Shown here: one piece after another, positions 19,454 through 30,444 of the stretch
Position numbering within the stretch: the stretch's first letter is position 1
Layout of the letters: each line of letters starts with the position of its first letter
From: Chaetoceros tenuissimus
Lineage: Eukaryota; Bacillariophyta; Thalassiosirophyceae; Chaetocerotales; Chaetocerotaceae
NCBI GenBank assembly: GCA_021927905.1
Contig: BLLK01000047.1
Coordinates: 2,294,001-2,358,000 of the forward strand
Direction of reading: 5' to 3'
DNA length: 64,000 bases
Notes under the pieces: generated by a model
Seen by the model: only the letters and a program-made list of their open reading frames with translations
Told to the model about the DNA's origin: nothing
Databases searched by the model: none
Translations under genes and position numbers: made by a program

Positions 19454-20380
19454 CTATCTGCTTTCTTTATTTTGTCTTACGTTTTCCTTTAGCTTCTTAC
19501 CCATGGCAATATCTCGAAGATGCTTCTCTGATCCTTTCTCAGTCTTTCTCAACTCACGCTGTAACGTTTTACCGTCCTTACTAAATGGCGATGGTTTTCC
19601 ATCTCGCATTGCGCTAATTGCCGTGGCACTTCTTTGAATACCAAAGAGCCACATGATATCTATCAAATTTTCGGTGTTATCTTCATGTAGTTGATTATTG
19701 GACTTTGCAACTTCCAAACTTGCAAAGTAAATCGCCTCTATAGTAGATATCATACCTTTACCTGCATTATGCCATCTCCAAAAGAAAGATTCTGGTGCAT
19801 TAATCAAATGAACCTTCTTTAAATTTTGAAGCTGTGGTAGGTTCTTGCTCGAACTTTTGGTCCATTTGCAATCCATCACAACCAATCTCTTTATACTATG
19901 AGCCACCGCTGTAATAGGAATTGAATCACTCGAAGGAAATAAGATAAAAGTGTTCTCTTCGTCCTCATAATTTGGCAAGGTGTCTTCTCGTTCTATATCA
20001 AATAATCTTACTTTTTGACACTCTTCTTTGACTGATTGGCTTTCATTGCATAAAACAAGCGCATGGAAACCAGTTGCCGAGTTCCTTCGGTCATCAAGAA
20101 TTATATCCAAATCAAATGGTAACTCTAGTCTACCACTTTGGATAGAAGTTGGCCATTCTTGCTTTTCTACTAATAGCTTGCAACATTCTGTACAGTAAAG
20201 AGAGCGAGACGTGCCACAACACTTTTTTCTTGGAATAGGAAAGACTTTACGATCTTCCAAGAAGGAGTTGAGATATAAGCCTAATTCTTCTTCATCTTTG
20301 TTAAACGTGGATCCCTCTTCCATGATTTTATTTCTGTGGTATTTTCCTATGTGTGATGCATATGGTAAAAGAAGAAGCAT
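19454..20380 (-). CDS. DTW-domain tRNA-uridine aminocarboxypropyltransferase (DTWD1-like)
   Basis: A 308-residue protein from the ATG at 20380 (a later ATG at 20323 gives 289). DTW enzymes of the DTWD1/TapT family make acp3U in tRNA from SAM. Visible are the Cys-rich entry CCGTSRSLYCTECC (residues 54-67), the knot-core segment IPITAVAHSIKRLVVMD, the signature D-C-K-W, and the C-terminal SFFWRWHNAGKGMISTIEAIY with the conserved STIEA helix. The family signature is DxTW; here Thr is Lys (DCKW). Otherwise the domain looks complete. The C-terminal tail is basic and could bind RNA. It is divergent from SF3B1, with about 260 bp between starts. Confidence 0.82.
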   Translation of the reverse strand: MLLLLPYASHIGKYHRNKIMEEGSTFNKDEEELGLYLNSFLEDRKVFPIPRKKCCGTSRSLYCTECCKLLVEKQEWPTSIQSGRLELPFDLDIILDDRRNSATGFHALVLCNESQSVKEECQKVRLFDIEREDTLPNYEDEENTFILFPSSDSIPITAVAHSIKRLVVMDCKWTKSSSKNLPQLQNLKKVHLINAPESFFWRWHNAGKGMISTIEAIYFASLEVAKSNNQLHEDNTENLIDIMWLFGIQRSATAISAMRDGKPSPFSKDGKTLQRELRKTEKGSEKHLRDIAMGKKLKENVRQNKESR

Positions 20381-20638
20381 CCTCTGCAAAAAATGAAGGT
20401 AAATGAAAACTCATAGTGACTATAGGTGCGGAGGTCATTGTGTATTTTGACAGTGGCCATAGAAACTAAATTAAAATGGCTAGAAATAGGAACAAGTGTG
20501 GTTAGTGCGAGAGTGTTTGTTGGTGGATAGCAATACACTAAATACTGTAGAGAACATAAGTTTCTGTCTAGTAATTGATGAAACTGAACTGAATTAAAAT
20601 AGACGCACGTATCTATCCGGATTAACATATTTAAAAAG

Positions 20639-23600
20639 ATGACAGAGAAAAAGGACGAGAATACAGTGACAGACTCAAGAGGTGGTGTTAAATTTGGGAC
20701 TAATGTTGCCTACGATGATGCATATGGCTCAACAGGTCACGATAACGAGTATGTATCTGCACTTCCTACACTCGATGAAGAGCGTAAAATGATGGCTGAT
20801 GATGATGTACGCGCCCGAGAAAGGGAGGAGATGGAAGATGCTGGGAGAGTCGGAGGTATGCACCCGAGCAGTATGAACAGTATGAAGGTGAGTCTCATTA
20901 GTTTTTATTTTCGCACAAAGAAATCTTGTGGCTTCATCGGATTTCTTCCTTGTTTGGAACAATTCTAATTTTTGCACTTTCCCTTTTTCATTATGGCTAG
21001 TACTCACACTTTTTTCTGTAATTATAGATGTCTGAAGACGCTTTAGATGGTCAAGATTATGATCCGTTCAAAGATGCAAATGGAGGAACAGGTCTTGTGA
21101 ATACTCGGATTGCAGATAGGGAATCGGATTACCAAAAGAGAAGACATAATCGTACCATTAGAGATGATAATATGAGCTATAAAGATGCTATGAAACAAGC
21201 ATCTGTAGAAAAAGAGAGACATGACTTGATTATGGAGGCGAAGAAGGATTTGTTGGATGATGATGGTAATTTAAGAACCGCACAAGTTGATGGTAATGGG
21301 ATTGAAGCAAATAAGCCTAGAAGGAGAAGAAGAAGATGGGACGACTCAGCTGGAGGTACTGAGGATTCTTCAAATGGAAACGCTCCAATCACAACTGCTT
21401 CAACTGATAAGAATGATTCTGCCATTGTTTCTGATTCAGAGTCACTTGTTTCGAGAAGAAATAAATCGCGTTGGGATGAAGATTCAGGAAGCAGTTCAAC
21501 GCGTAGACGCAAGAGATGGGATGAAACGCCAGTGGCTTCTTCTGCTTCAGCAGCCCCTGATGCCACTCCACTGGTTACCAGTAGTAAGTGGGATGAAACT
21601 CCGTTAGTGGGTTCTGGTTCTGTACAAGCTACTCCTCTTGTTGGAGATTCAGGTGTAGGTGGTGTTCCAGGTGGTAAGAAACGAAGCAGATGGGATTCAA
21701 CACCAGCTCCTTCGGCAGCCGCATCTACGGCTCACTCTGTCACTGCGACTCCCATTGGTGGAGACTTGGGCAAGGCGCTTTCATTGGAAAGAGAAATGGA
21801 GACAAGAAATCGCCCTTGGACTGATGTTGCTTTAGATGCAATCCTTCCGTCGGAAGGGTACTCGATCTTACCTCCTCCATCTAGCTATGTTCCTCTTCGT
21901 ACTCCTGGGAGGAAATTGCTTGCTACCCCAACACCTATGAACATGACTCCAGCTGGATTCCAAATGGCAGTTCCACCTGAAGATTTGCAGGCAGAGGGTC
22001 AAAGTATCAATGATCTCCGTGAAGCTTATGGTATTCCTATCGCGGCCACTGCAGCCGATGGAGCGGCAGGGGCGCTCCCGTTTATAAAACCAGAAGATAT
22101 GCAATACTTTGGGCGTTTGACAGAAGATGTAGATGAATCTACTCTTAGCAAGGAAGAAGTAAATGTGAGAAAGATTATGGCTTTGTTGTTGAAGATTAAA
22201 AGTGGAACACCCCCTCAACGCAAAACTGCAATGAGACAAATCACAGATAAAGCACGTAGTTTTGGTGCCGGGCCACTATTCAATCAGATTTTGCCATTAT
22301 TAATGAGTCCAACTTTAGAGGACCAAGAGAGACATTTACTTGTGAAAGTTATCGATCGTGTGCTTTATAAACTCGACGATCTTGTGAGACCATACGTTCA
22401 CCGTATCCTTGCTGTAATCGAACCCTTGTTGATTGACGAAGATTATTATGCAAGAATTGAAGGACGGGAAATCATCAGCAATCTTGCAAAAGCGGCAGGA
22501 CTTGCCACAATGATTGCAACAATGAGACCAGATATTGACAACCCTGACGAGTATGTTAGAAATATTACATCTCGTGCTTTTGCTGTAGTGGCTTCGGCAT
22601 TGGGTGTGCCTGCTCTTTTACCTTTCCTGAAAGCTGTCTGTCAAAGTCGGAAGTCGTGGCAAGCACGTCATACTGGTATTAAAATTGTGCAACAAATTGC
22701 TGTCCTCACAGGATGTGCTGTATTACCATATCTGAGAGAACTAGTTGAGATTGTAAGTAATGGTCTAACTGACGACCAACAAAAGGTGCGAACCATTACA
22801 GCACTCACTATTGCAGCACTTGCTGAAGCGGCGTATCCTTATGGTGTGGAGAGTTTTGATCCAATCATTCGCTCACTGTGGAAGGGAGCACTTGAGCATC
22901 ATGGGAAAATGCTGGCAGCATTCTTAAAAGCAGTTGGATTTGTTATCCCGCTCATGGAAGAAAATTATGCAAGTCACTACACCAGGATCGTAATGCCAAT
23001 TCTACTTCGTGAATTTCACAGTCCTGATGAAGAGATGAAGCGTATTGTGCTCAAAGTTATTAAGCAGTGTGTTTCCACTGCAGGTGTAGAGCCAGAGTAT
23101 ATCCGGAAAGAAATTTTACCTGAATTCTTTCGTAACTTTTGGATCAGACGCATGGCTCTAGATAGACGCAATCATAATCAAGTGATTGAAACTACGGTTG
23201 AGCTTGCGAATAAAGTTGGTTGCTCTGATATTGTAAGTCGTATTGTTGATGATTTGAAAGATGACTCTGAGCCCTACAGAAGAATGGTAATCGAAACAAT
23301 ACAGCAAGTGTTGGAGAACCTTGGAAGTGGTGATATTGATGACAGGTTAGAAGAACGACTAATTGATGGTATTCTTTACGCATTCCAAGAACAGGCAGTT
23401 GATGCCAGTCTCACTGGGAGCAACGCATTTGGGAAAGAAAGTCAAGTGATGCTTGATGGTTTTGGAACTGTTGTGAATGCGTTGGGTGAACGGTGTAAAC
23501 CATATTTAAAGCAGATTGTTGGTACAATCAAATGGAGGCTCAACAACAAGGCTCCATCCGTCAGAATGCAAGCTGCCGATTTGATTGGCCGTATTGCTGT

Positions 23601-24651
23601 GGTGATGAAAGCTTGCTCTGAAGACCAGTTGATGGGCCACCTGGGTGTCGTTCTTTACGAATACCTTGGAGAAGAATATCCTGAAGTTCTTGGATCCATC
23701 CTTGGTGCGCTTCGTGCTATCGTCAATGTGATTGGGATGACAAAGATGACCCCTCCTATCAGCGACCTTCTTCCGAGATTAACACCTATTCTTCGTAACC
23801 GTCATGAGAAGGTTCAGGAAAATTGTATCGACTTGGTTGGGCGCATTGCAGACCGTGGTGCAGAATTTGTAGCTGCCAAAGAATGGATGCGTATTTGTTT
23901 TGAGCTACTGGAAATGTTAAAAGCACACAAGAAATCTATTCGTAGAGCTGCAGTTAGTACCTTTGGATATATTGCGAAAGCGATAGGTCCACAGGATGTT
24001 CTCCATACACTCTTGAACAATTTAAAGGTACAAGATCGTCAGATGCGTGTGTGTACAACTGTAGCTATTGCAATTGTGGCTGAAACATGTGGGCCGTATA
24101 CCGTTCTACCTGCAGTGATGAATGAATATCGTGTACCAGAACTTAATATTCAAAACGGTGTTTTGAAAGCATTGAGTTTCATGTTTGAGTATATTGGTGA
24201 CATGGCAAAGGATTACATCTATGCCGTTTCGCCTCTATTAGAAGATGCTTTGATGGACAGAGATCCAGTTCATCGCCAAACAGGTTGCGCAACCGTCAAA
24301 CACCTGTCCCTAGGAGTGGCAGGACTTGGCTGTGAAGATGTTCTCTTACACTTGCTTAATTATGTATGGCCAAACATATTTGAAGAGAGTCCGCATGTTA
24401 TCCAAGCTGTACTGGACGCAGTTCAAGGTTTGATGGTTTCATTAGGACCAAATATCATATTACAGTACGTACTTCAAGGTTTATACCATCCAGCAAGGAG
24501 GGTGCGAGAAAGCTACTGGAAAGTTTATAATCTTTTGTACATCTATGCAGCAGATGCTCTTGTCATTGGATATCCTTCTTGTTCGAAACTAGAGGATGAA
24601 AGCACCGAAAACAATCCATATACCAGAACTACCCTTGAGCTATTTATCTAA
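20639..24651 (+). CDS. SF3B1: Splicing factor SF3B1 (SF3b155/Hsh155)
   Basis: Two exons (20639-20887 and 21028-24651) and a 140-bp intron give 1,290 residues, close to the 1,304 of human SF3B1. It is the scaffold of the SF3b complex in the U2 snRNP and grips the branch-point helix. The N-terminus has the U2AF-ligand-type Trp motifs (SRWDED, KRWDET, SKWDET, SRWDST) among TP sites, then the p14-binding segment [17 protein letters not shown], followed by about 20 HEAT repeats. The residue matching human Lys700 is conserved (about Lys669, in [12 protein letters not shown]). [15 protein letters not shown], part of the pladienolide pocket, is also conserved. An insertion of about 12 residues relative to the animal protein lies in [20 protein letters not shown]. 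Retaining the intron would end translation 26 codons in. Confidence 0.97.
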
Positions 24652-25102
24652 AATCTTTTATAACTAACCTTAATATTTTTATTTTTAATACTTGCTTTCG
24701 CATAAACATTGGATGAAAGCTTACGATCTAGGGAAGGAATTCTTTCTTTGGAGTTCTTTGATGTTTGAATGTTTTCTAATGATTATAAAAGGACTAAAAT
24801 TCACTTTCACTCTTATTTCATCTTTTTCGAAAGTCAATGTTCGTAATTCATTCCAGGTGATAGGATTTTTGCGAAAGAAAAGGTTCCTTTTAATTAAAGA
24901 GGATGGCAAGTTCATCCGCCATTTGGTCGGCTCTTTGTCAGATCTTTCTTCTTAGTGAGACTTAAGGAAGGAAATAGTTTCAATAATGTATTATTACGAC
25001 TTATTTAACATGCATCATGTATCCAAATATATTTCTGTAACAATCTATTGCGCGATCTAAATCTTCTTCCACATTACATGCCTTGAATTTGTTAATATTG
25101 TC
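24652..25102. other. Intergenic region
   Basis: About 450 bp between SF3B1 and the DHFR gene. An 87-codon open frame at 24692-24955 has no recognisable product and probably arises by chance. No RNA gene seen. Confidence 0.35.
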
Positions 25103-25903
25103 ATGTTTCAAAATATCTCTCGCTTTAAAACACCAGTATCGTATCCCATCAAGCAATTTGTTCGAGGCTTTGCTGTCAAAGAACTACCATGGTGCAAACC
25201 ATCTTCAAAAATATCGAATGACCGAAATGCACTTGATGGAAAAGAAGCAAATAGTGAGGACAAGCACACCATAGGTTGCATCCCCTGTAGTATCAGTGAA
25301 AACAGTGATAATTTCAAATTTGGTGTGATAGCAGCCATGGATGAATCTAGAATTATAGGTATCAATGGTGATCTTCCATGGAAAATTCCTGAGGATCGTT
25401 TACATTTTGAAGATATTACTCGTGATAAAATTCTGATTTTAGGCAAAAATTCCTTCATGGAAAGAGAAGACTTTTCCCATTTAGAGCACTTGGATAAAGC
25501 GATTGTAATTTCAACGTCATTGCAAGAAGAGGATTGCGCTTCTATAAGAGATAAAGTTGTCATTGCCCGGTCTTTTGAAGAAGCGGTAGACATGGCTAAT
25601 ACATTGCAGTCGCTAAAATCTGATAGTGATAAAAAGGGAGAAAGAGAGTTAGATGTTTGGATAGGTGGTGGGCAACTCATTTATGAAAAGTCTCTTCGTC
25701 ATCCTTGTGCACATGAGATCCATTTGACTACAGTTCATACGAAAAGTGAAGTTGACCTTTCTAAAGAACGTGTCTCATACTTCCCTGCAAAATATAGATG
25801 GGATAACACATTCAAAGAAGTGCCGTCATTGCGTCGAGAGAGTAAAGATTTAGAAAGAGGTTTGACATATACATTCACTGTTCATAAAAGGTTGCAAAGG
25901 TGA
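25103..25903 (+). CDS. Dihydrofolate reductase, stand-alone
   Basis: A 266-residue protein. Residues 71-262 are a DHFR domain, which makes tetrahydrofolate from dihydrofolate with NADPH. Marks: FGVIAAMDESRIIGINGDLPW, the catalytic acidic residue Asp98 in IPEDRLHF, the NADPH site LILGKNSF (family GRxTxxS, here with Asn), and WIGGGQLIYEKSL. The first 70 residues are basic, Ser-rich and low in acid at the very start (MFQNISRFKTPVSYPIKQF), which resembles a mitochondrial presequence. No thymidylate synthase domain follows, whereas many algae and protists encode a DHFR-TS fusion. A second, bifunctional gene elsewhere in the genome is therefore likely, with this one being organelle-targeted or specialised. 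Confidence 0.88.
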   Translation: MFQNISRFKTPVSYPIKQFVRGFAVKELPWCKPSSKISNDRNALDGKEANSEDKHTIGCIPCSISENSDNFKFGVIAAMDESRIIGINGDLPWKIPEDRLHFEDITRDKILILGKNSFMEREDFSHLEHLDKAIVISTSLQEEDCASIRDKVVIARSFEEAVDMANTLQSLKSDSDKKGERELDVWIGGGQLIYEKSLRHPCAHEIHLTTVHTKSEVDLSKERVSYFPAKYRWDNTFKEVPSLRRESKDLERGLTYTFTVHKRLQR

Positions 25904-26057
25904 TGGCTACTTTTAGTAATAGTAGTGTGTATCATGACTTATTTAACCTTATCATTCATTTTGCTAATTCTCCCATATTTCATAAAATTAAAATACCATG
26001 ATAGATACTCATATTATGAGATTCAATGGCGTTTCCAAAATTAAAAAGAGTTTGCAA

Positions 26058-26489
26058 TTATGACGATTTGTATCTGTATTCTTCTTGAACTCGATAAGGC
26101 TCGGTAAGTATCCAATTATGCTTCTTCTTCAACTCACGATCACAGCACCTCTTGTAATATGCAATGAAATCTCTACACTGGTCTAAAGGATTGTCACCCG
26201 CTTGTGGCAAAGAGTCATTCTTCTCTCCTGATTTAGCCATTTCCTCAACTTTCTTGGCAGCATCCTCATCAACAGCTTTCACTTCTACGTCCGGATAATA
26301 AGATTTATGTAATCCTGCTGCCTCCATATCTCTAGCTTTTTCAGTTGCATCTGTAGCTAGACATGTGAATAATTTGTCAGCGTGCTTTTCACATCCCTTT
26401 GGTTGGACAGGAAAATAATCTGGCAAAACAGAAGGGCCATCAAGCTTTGGCTTTCCCTGTATAGCATCACGAATTCGACCTAGCACCAT
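26058..26489 (-). CDS. Twin-CX9C protein with a long spacer
   Basis: A 143-residue protein with two CX9C motifs, Cys33-Cys43 (CEKHADKLFTC) and Cys105-Cys115 (CRDFIAYYKRC, followed by Cys116). Such CHCH proteins fold in the mitochondrial intermembrane space by Mia40 oxidation and include respiratory-chain assembly factors. The two motifs are usually close enough for one helical hairpin; here 61 residues, acidic and Lys-rich, separate them. The C-terminus KKKHNWILTEPYRVQEEYRY looks conserved, but I cannot name the orthologue. It is divergent from the plastid DUF1995 gene. Confidence 0.75.
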   Translation of the reverse strand: MVLGRIRDAIQGKPKLDGPSVLPDYFPVQPKGCEKHADKLFTCLATDATEKARDMEAAGLHKSYYPDVEVKAVDEDAAKKVEEMAKSGEKNDSLPQAGDNPLDQCRDFIAYYKRCCDRELKKKHNWILTEPYRVQEEYRYKSS

Positions 26490-26898
26490 TGTATATTTTT
26501 GATATCTTTTCGATGAAAGAAGTTGTAGCTGTAAGATGTAGTATTAAAGTTTACTATCCTTGGAAGGTGTGTATAAATAATAAGAAACGTTACCTTAGGA
26601 CTTTCGTTTCACAGTTCACCGAGAAGTTGAATGGAGAATGGAGAAGAATGTGGAGGATGATGATGATTCATCATTGGTTTTCTCGGAGGGGAGGGGGAGG
26701 GGGATTAATTTGAAATTTTACCGGAATATTCTTGCTCTTTCCTCTCCTTTTCTATCGTTTTCTGGACCTCATTTTTGTTAGGCATCACGATCCATCACCC
26801 CGAGCGCATCACTGATGTACATTGGAATTTCATTTGGCACAGAAGTTTCTTTGAGGTGATAGAAGTTGCATACATCTCCTCACTTTCTCATTGAGACA
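26490..26898. other. Divergent intergenic region with a G-rich tract
   Basis: About 410 bp between two divergent starts. It holds TATAAATAA at 26572-26580 (a possible core element, weak) and a G-rich run at 26685-26703 listed separately. Confidence 0.3.
26685..26703 (+). other. G-rich tract, possible G-quadruplex
   Basis: The runs GG, GGGG, GGGGG and GGGGG are separated by single A residues. With four G runs and one-base loops it could fold as at least a two-tetrad quadruplex on the plus strand, about 195 bp upstream of the DUF1995 gene start. Confidence 0.35.
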
Positions 26899-28020
26899 AT
26901 GAAAATCACTGTAGCTGTACCTTTGTTGTTACAATGTGTTTCTACAACTACTGCATTTAGTTCTTACTACTCTTCTTCGTCATTATTAAAGACAACCAAC
27001 ATTGCAGGCATAACAAATTTGCAAAGCCAAAGTGATGGAAATGACTACAGAAATGATATGGATGAAATGAGAAAGATTCTTGAACAATCATGGAATGAGA
27101 AAACCATGTCTGCTCCACCTACAAACTCTGCATCAGCAGCATTGGCAGCATGTGAGTCTATTGTCAACTACTTAAATGATCCAAGTACAGAAGAAAAGAA
27201 AGTGATTATGGTCGATATCGCTTTACCTTTAATGGACCCATCATATCAGGAGGTGTACGATGATGTAGGTGCTGTAGAGTTTTGTTGTAAACTTGCTATG
27301 GAGCTAAACTACAAACGCGATGAATGTAAAAGTTTGAAGAATGATGGTTCTTGTGCAATCATTGTCAACAATCAAAATCTCATTGATCGAGCAACAGACA
27401 AGCTTGATATTCTTGCCGATTTAGAAGAAGTTGAAGAATATGATGACTTTTCTGACTTCGCAATTTCATCTATGGATACTCCTTTAGATGATGATATCGA
27501 TGAAAGGAATTCCTTTCGTCTTGCAAGTATGATTGGTGATTCTGAGGTTCCAACAGGGAAGTCGATGATTAATGATGTTTGCAAACTCGTGTCAAAAAAT
27601 GTGATGGAATCAGAGCAGATACAAACGGATGATGTCATCATTGTTAACGCTCCAATTTCACAGGTGGAGCTCGTTGCAACTCGCTGGTTAATTTCGAGGT
27701 ATTCGATGGACAAATCTATTGTGATCGTGAATAATAGAATCAATCCATTACCGCAAGAAATGATGGGTGCTGTTCCATCCTATTGTGTCCTTCCACTAAT
27801 AGCGAGGACAGTTCAAGATAGCAATAATCCAAATCCAAAAATTGTTGTTATGAGGAGATTTCCTGATGATTGGCAAATTCATATTGATGACTCTAAAAGT
27901 GGAAAAGGGTTTGAATTGGTTTCGTCTGTACCTGCAAAAAAAGTTGGTGTTCGAGGTCCATCGATGGAATGGATCAGTGGTTGTGTGAAAGATTTTATGC
28001 AGCAGAGATTCGGAGCTTAA
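26899..28020 (+). CDS. Plastid-targeted DUF1995 family protein
   Basis: A 373-residue protein from the ATG at 26899. The leader MKITVAVPLLLQCVSTTTAFSSYYSSS is a signal peptide followed by a clear ASAF-type site (TTTAF, Phe at +1) and a Ser-rich transit region, the standard diatom plastid leader. The mature part resembles DUF1995 plastid proteins: VIMVDIALPLMDPSYQEVY near the start, DDVIIVNAPISQVELVATRW in the middle, and KIVVMRRFPDDWQIHID toward the end. Land-plant members such as LPA3 act in photosystem II assembly; the same role here is inference. Asp/Glu-rich linkers separate the conserved blocks. Confidence 0.75.
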   Translation: MKITVAVPLLLQCVSTTTAFSSYYSSSSLLKTTNIAGITNLQSQSDGNDYRNDMDEMRKILEQSWNEKTMSAPPTNSASAALAACESIVNYLNDPSTEEKKVIMVDIALPLMDPSYQEVYDDVGAVEFCCKLAMELNYKRDECKSLKNDGSCAIIVNNQNLIDRATDKLDILADLEEVEEYDDFSDFAISSMDTPLDDDIDERNSFRLASMIGDSEVPTGKSMINDVCKLVSKNVMESEQIQTDDVIIVNAPISQVELVATRWLISRYSMDKSIVIVNNRINPLPQEMMGAVPSYCVLPLIARTVQDSNNPNPKIVVMRRFPDDWQIHIDDSKSGKGFELVSSVPAKKVGVRGPSMEWISGCVKDFMQQRFGA

Positions 28021-28119
28021 GATTTATCTGTACAATATTATGATGTAGATACATCTTGTGTTATATGAAAAGTAAAAGGAGTCATTGAGGATAAGATTAA
28101 AACTGTATGTATATTTAAT

Positions 28120-29853
28120 TCAGCATCGTTGCATCATTTTTTGAGTGCAAACGTCAGCTTCTTCCAGAACTTTTGTGTATTCTTCTGACCCAATCTCCAA
28201 TTTGTGCCTTCTGCTTTGATAAAATTTCATATTTTTTCCTTGAATCTCATTGGCTAGCCTAGTTTTCACTGATATTGGTAGACTGGAGTCATCTAACTCA
28301 TCATTTGATCTTTTCTTTTTCTTTGGATCCAAAGGTGGTAATGGCTGCAATTCATTTTCGAATTCATTCCTAGGTAATGTACACAACTCCCTGATTTTGT
28401 CAGCAACAATCTCTTTTCTAGCTTCGGAGGTTTCGAGGAGCGGAACTGGTACGAAGATGAACTGTTCATCTTTACGAAACCATTGCATTTGTTTCTTGGC
28501 ATATCGTCGGGTGGCCGTCGTAAACTCATCTAGATATTCTCCGAATGCTTCGTCATCTTTCTCTTTAAATCCTTCTCTTTGGAGATAATCTAGAGTCTGC
28601 CTGTAGCCAATAGCTCGAGCATGTTGACTTCCATCTGGTAGTTGTCCTGATAAGTACAGATCTGTTGTCTCTTTCAGAAGACCGTTTGCAAGCATTTCTT
28701 CGCATCTGCTATCAACAATGGCAGTATGATTCATTCTATCATCTGGACATAGGAAGAAGCATCTGACATCATACATAGAACTTTCTTCTAGACCACCTTG
28801 TCTTGCTCCACTAAAAAGTTGCTTTATTTTCTCTTCTTTGTCCTCGTCATCCAATACAGTATAGGCTACTTCTAGAGTTCGACGAAGTCGGTACCAATCT
28901 CTTCCAGGTAACTTTTCAACTCTTTTTGCAAAGAGTGGTCCAAGTGACGATGTATATTCGACTGCTTCTTTCCATCCAGCATCTTCATCTTTTTCTTCAA
29001 ACTCGGAAACAATAGATGCTGCTTTCTTCAACGCTTCCTCAGTGGGTTTCATTGCATCCGGTCTTCCATGGACAAGCCATTGTAGATACATCATGGTTCC
29101 TCCAACTATCACAGGTAAGATTTCAAGCTCTTCTTCTTTATTCTCGGAAAGAAATTGTTCTATTCTGTTTTTGCGCTGCTTAGATTCTTCGTCTAACAAA
29201 TCTTCGTCATCACTTTCACTATTACTATTTGTCAATCGCTCTAGCACTTGCATCGTATCCCTCATCCAATCTGCAGCATTATATTGACAAACACTCTTAC
29301 TATCTACAATATCAATCAAGTGATGAGGTGTCGCTTCCCTTTCTTTCTTGGTGGGTTTATTGGCTCCAATCTGAACTCCTCTGTAAACTTGAACACTATC
29401 TGCACTTATGATATGACCAATGGCATCTGTAGTCGGTTTGCATTTATGATTATTCTTGGCGTGCTCAGAAATGAGTTTGGATGCAAAATCTTTTTCGCAT
29501 AATTTCGCGCTGATGGAAGATTTACCAACTTGCAAAAAATATATTATTCAAAGTCATTCATTAAAAATGATGTTCAAAATATGAAGGCCGGTTTTCTTAC
29601 CTGCTGTTGGGCCGGCTATGATGATCACAAGTGGTTTGTCTTCTTGGTTGCCAGCTTGTGTAGACATGTACTGTTGAAAACTCCTTTTGATAGGCATTGT
29701 ATTGAATGTAGTTTTCATTCTAAAAGACCTTGTAACGGTCGGGCTGAACATGTATTTTTTCGGAGGTGCAAAACTATAGCTGATGTGAAATGAATAAAAG
29801 ACAAGTAAAATTAGAAGAGAGTTGGAGTAAAGAGTAGCGCTTTTCTGTTTCAT
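28120..29853 (-). CDS. tRNA dimethylallyltransferase (MiaA/IPT type), probably plastid
   Basis: Two exons, 29853-29601 and 29528-28120, with a 72-bp intron, give 553 residues. The enzyme adds dimethylallyl to A37 of tRNAs reading U-starting codons. Splicing rebuilds the P-loop GPTAVGKS (about 81-88), whose Val codon is split, which confirms the intron. Further family blocks are SADSVQVYRGVQIGANKP, HHLIDIVD, PVIVGGTMMYLQWLVHG, RAIGYRQTLDYL and TTATRRYAKKQMQWFRKD. The N-terminus (LLILLVFYSFHISYSFAPP) is a signal peptide ending at an ASAF-like SYSFAPP, pointing to the plastid. Two ATGs inside the leader could give a cytosolic or mitochondrial form. The C-terminus is longer than in bacteria and is Lys-rich, without a clear zinc finger. 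Confidence 0.9.
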
Positions 29854-29986
29854 GCCAGGAAATTGTGCATGAGAACTAAGTACTTGTTGGTTCTACAAGT
29901 TCAACAGATGGTGATGGTTTTTCGATAGAGAAAACAGAGAAGGTTGACTACTATGTTTACTATGTTTGATTTTCGATGAGGTTTGT

Positions 29987-30028
29987 GATGGCTGTTGGCT
30001 GATGGCGGTTGGCTGATGGCGGTTGGTT
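29987..30028 (+). repeat. 14-bp minisatellite, three units
   Basis: Three adjacent copies of gatggcggttggct (the first with tg instead of cg, the last ending in tt). A small local tandem repeat in non-coding sequence. Confidence 0.8.
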
Positions 30029-30444
30029 GATCATCAATAATGAGAGTGCTAAAATAGCCAACCATGTTTGTTTCTTGACTTTTCCTTCTTTTCTCATCGG
30101 AAACTAATAAACTACTTGTATTTGACTACAATAAAGTAAGGTAGAGTCTGAGGTGAAAAAGAATAACGAAATTAAGTTTGTAGAATGTAATGAACTTTTT
30201 CATTGTTCTATCTTTATGATCTAGTTATGCATACTTGTAGACCGACATCTAGATTTGTGATCAAAGTAAAACGGGTAAATATACGGTTAGTTTGCCAAGA
30301 AAAATCAAGGAAGCAAAAAGGGAGAGGAAAAAAGCATCATCACAAGCATCAAGCATCAAACAATCAACCCTTCATTCATTCCTCTCACTATTTCTTCTCC
30401 AACCGAGAAAGACACTCACCAATAGGTCAGCCCAATCTCCAAAG

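Noticed and set aside
24692-24955. 87-codon plus-strand frame after SF3B1
   Set aside because: No recognisable product, and its composition looks like non-coding AT-rich sequence.
25108-25680. 190-codon minus-strand frame opposite DHFR
   Set aside because: Shadow frame of the conserved DHFR domain.
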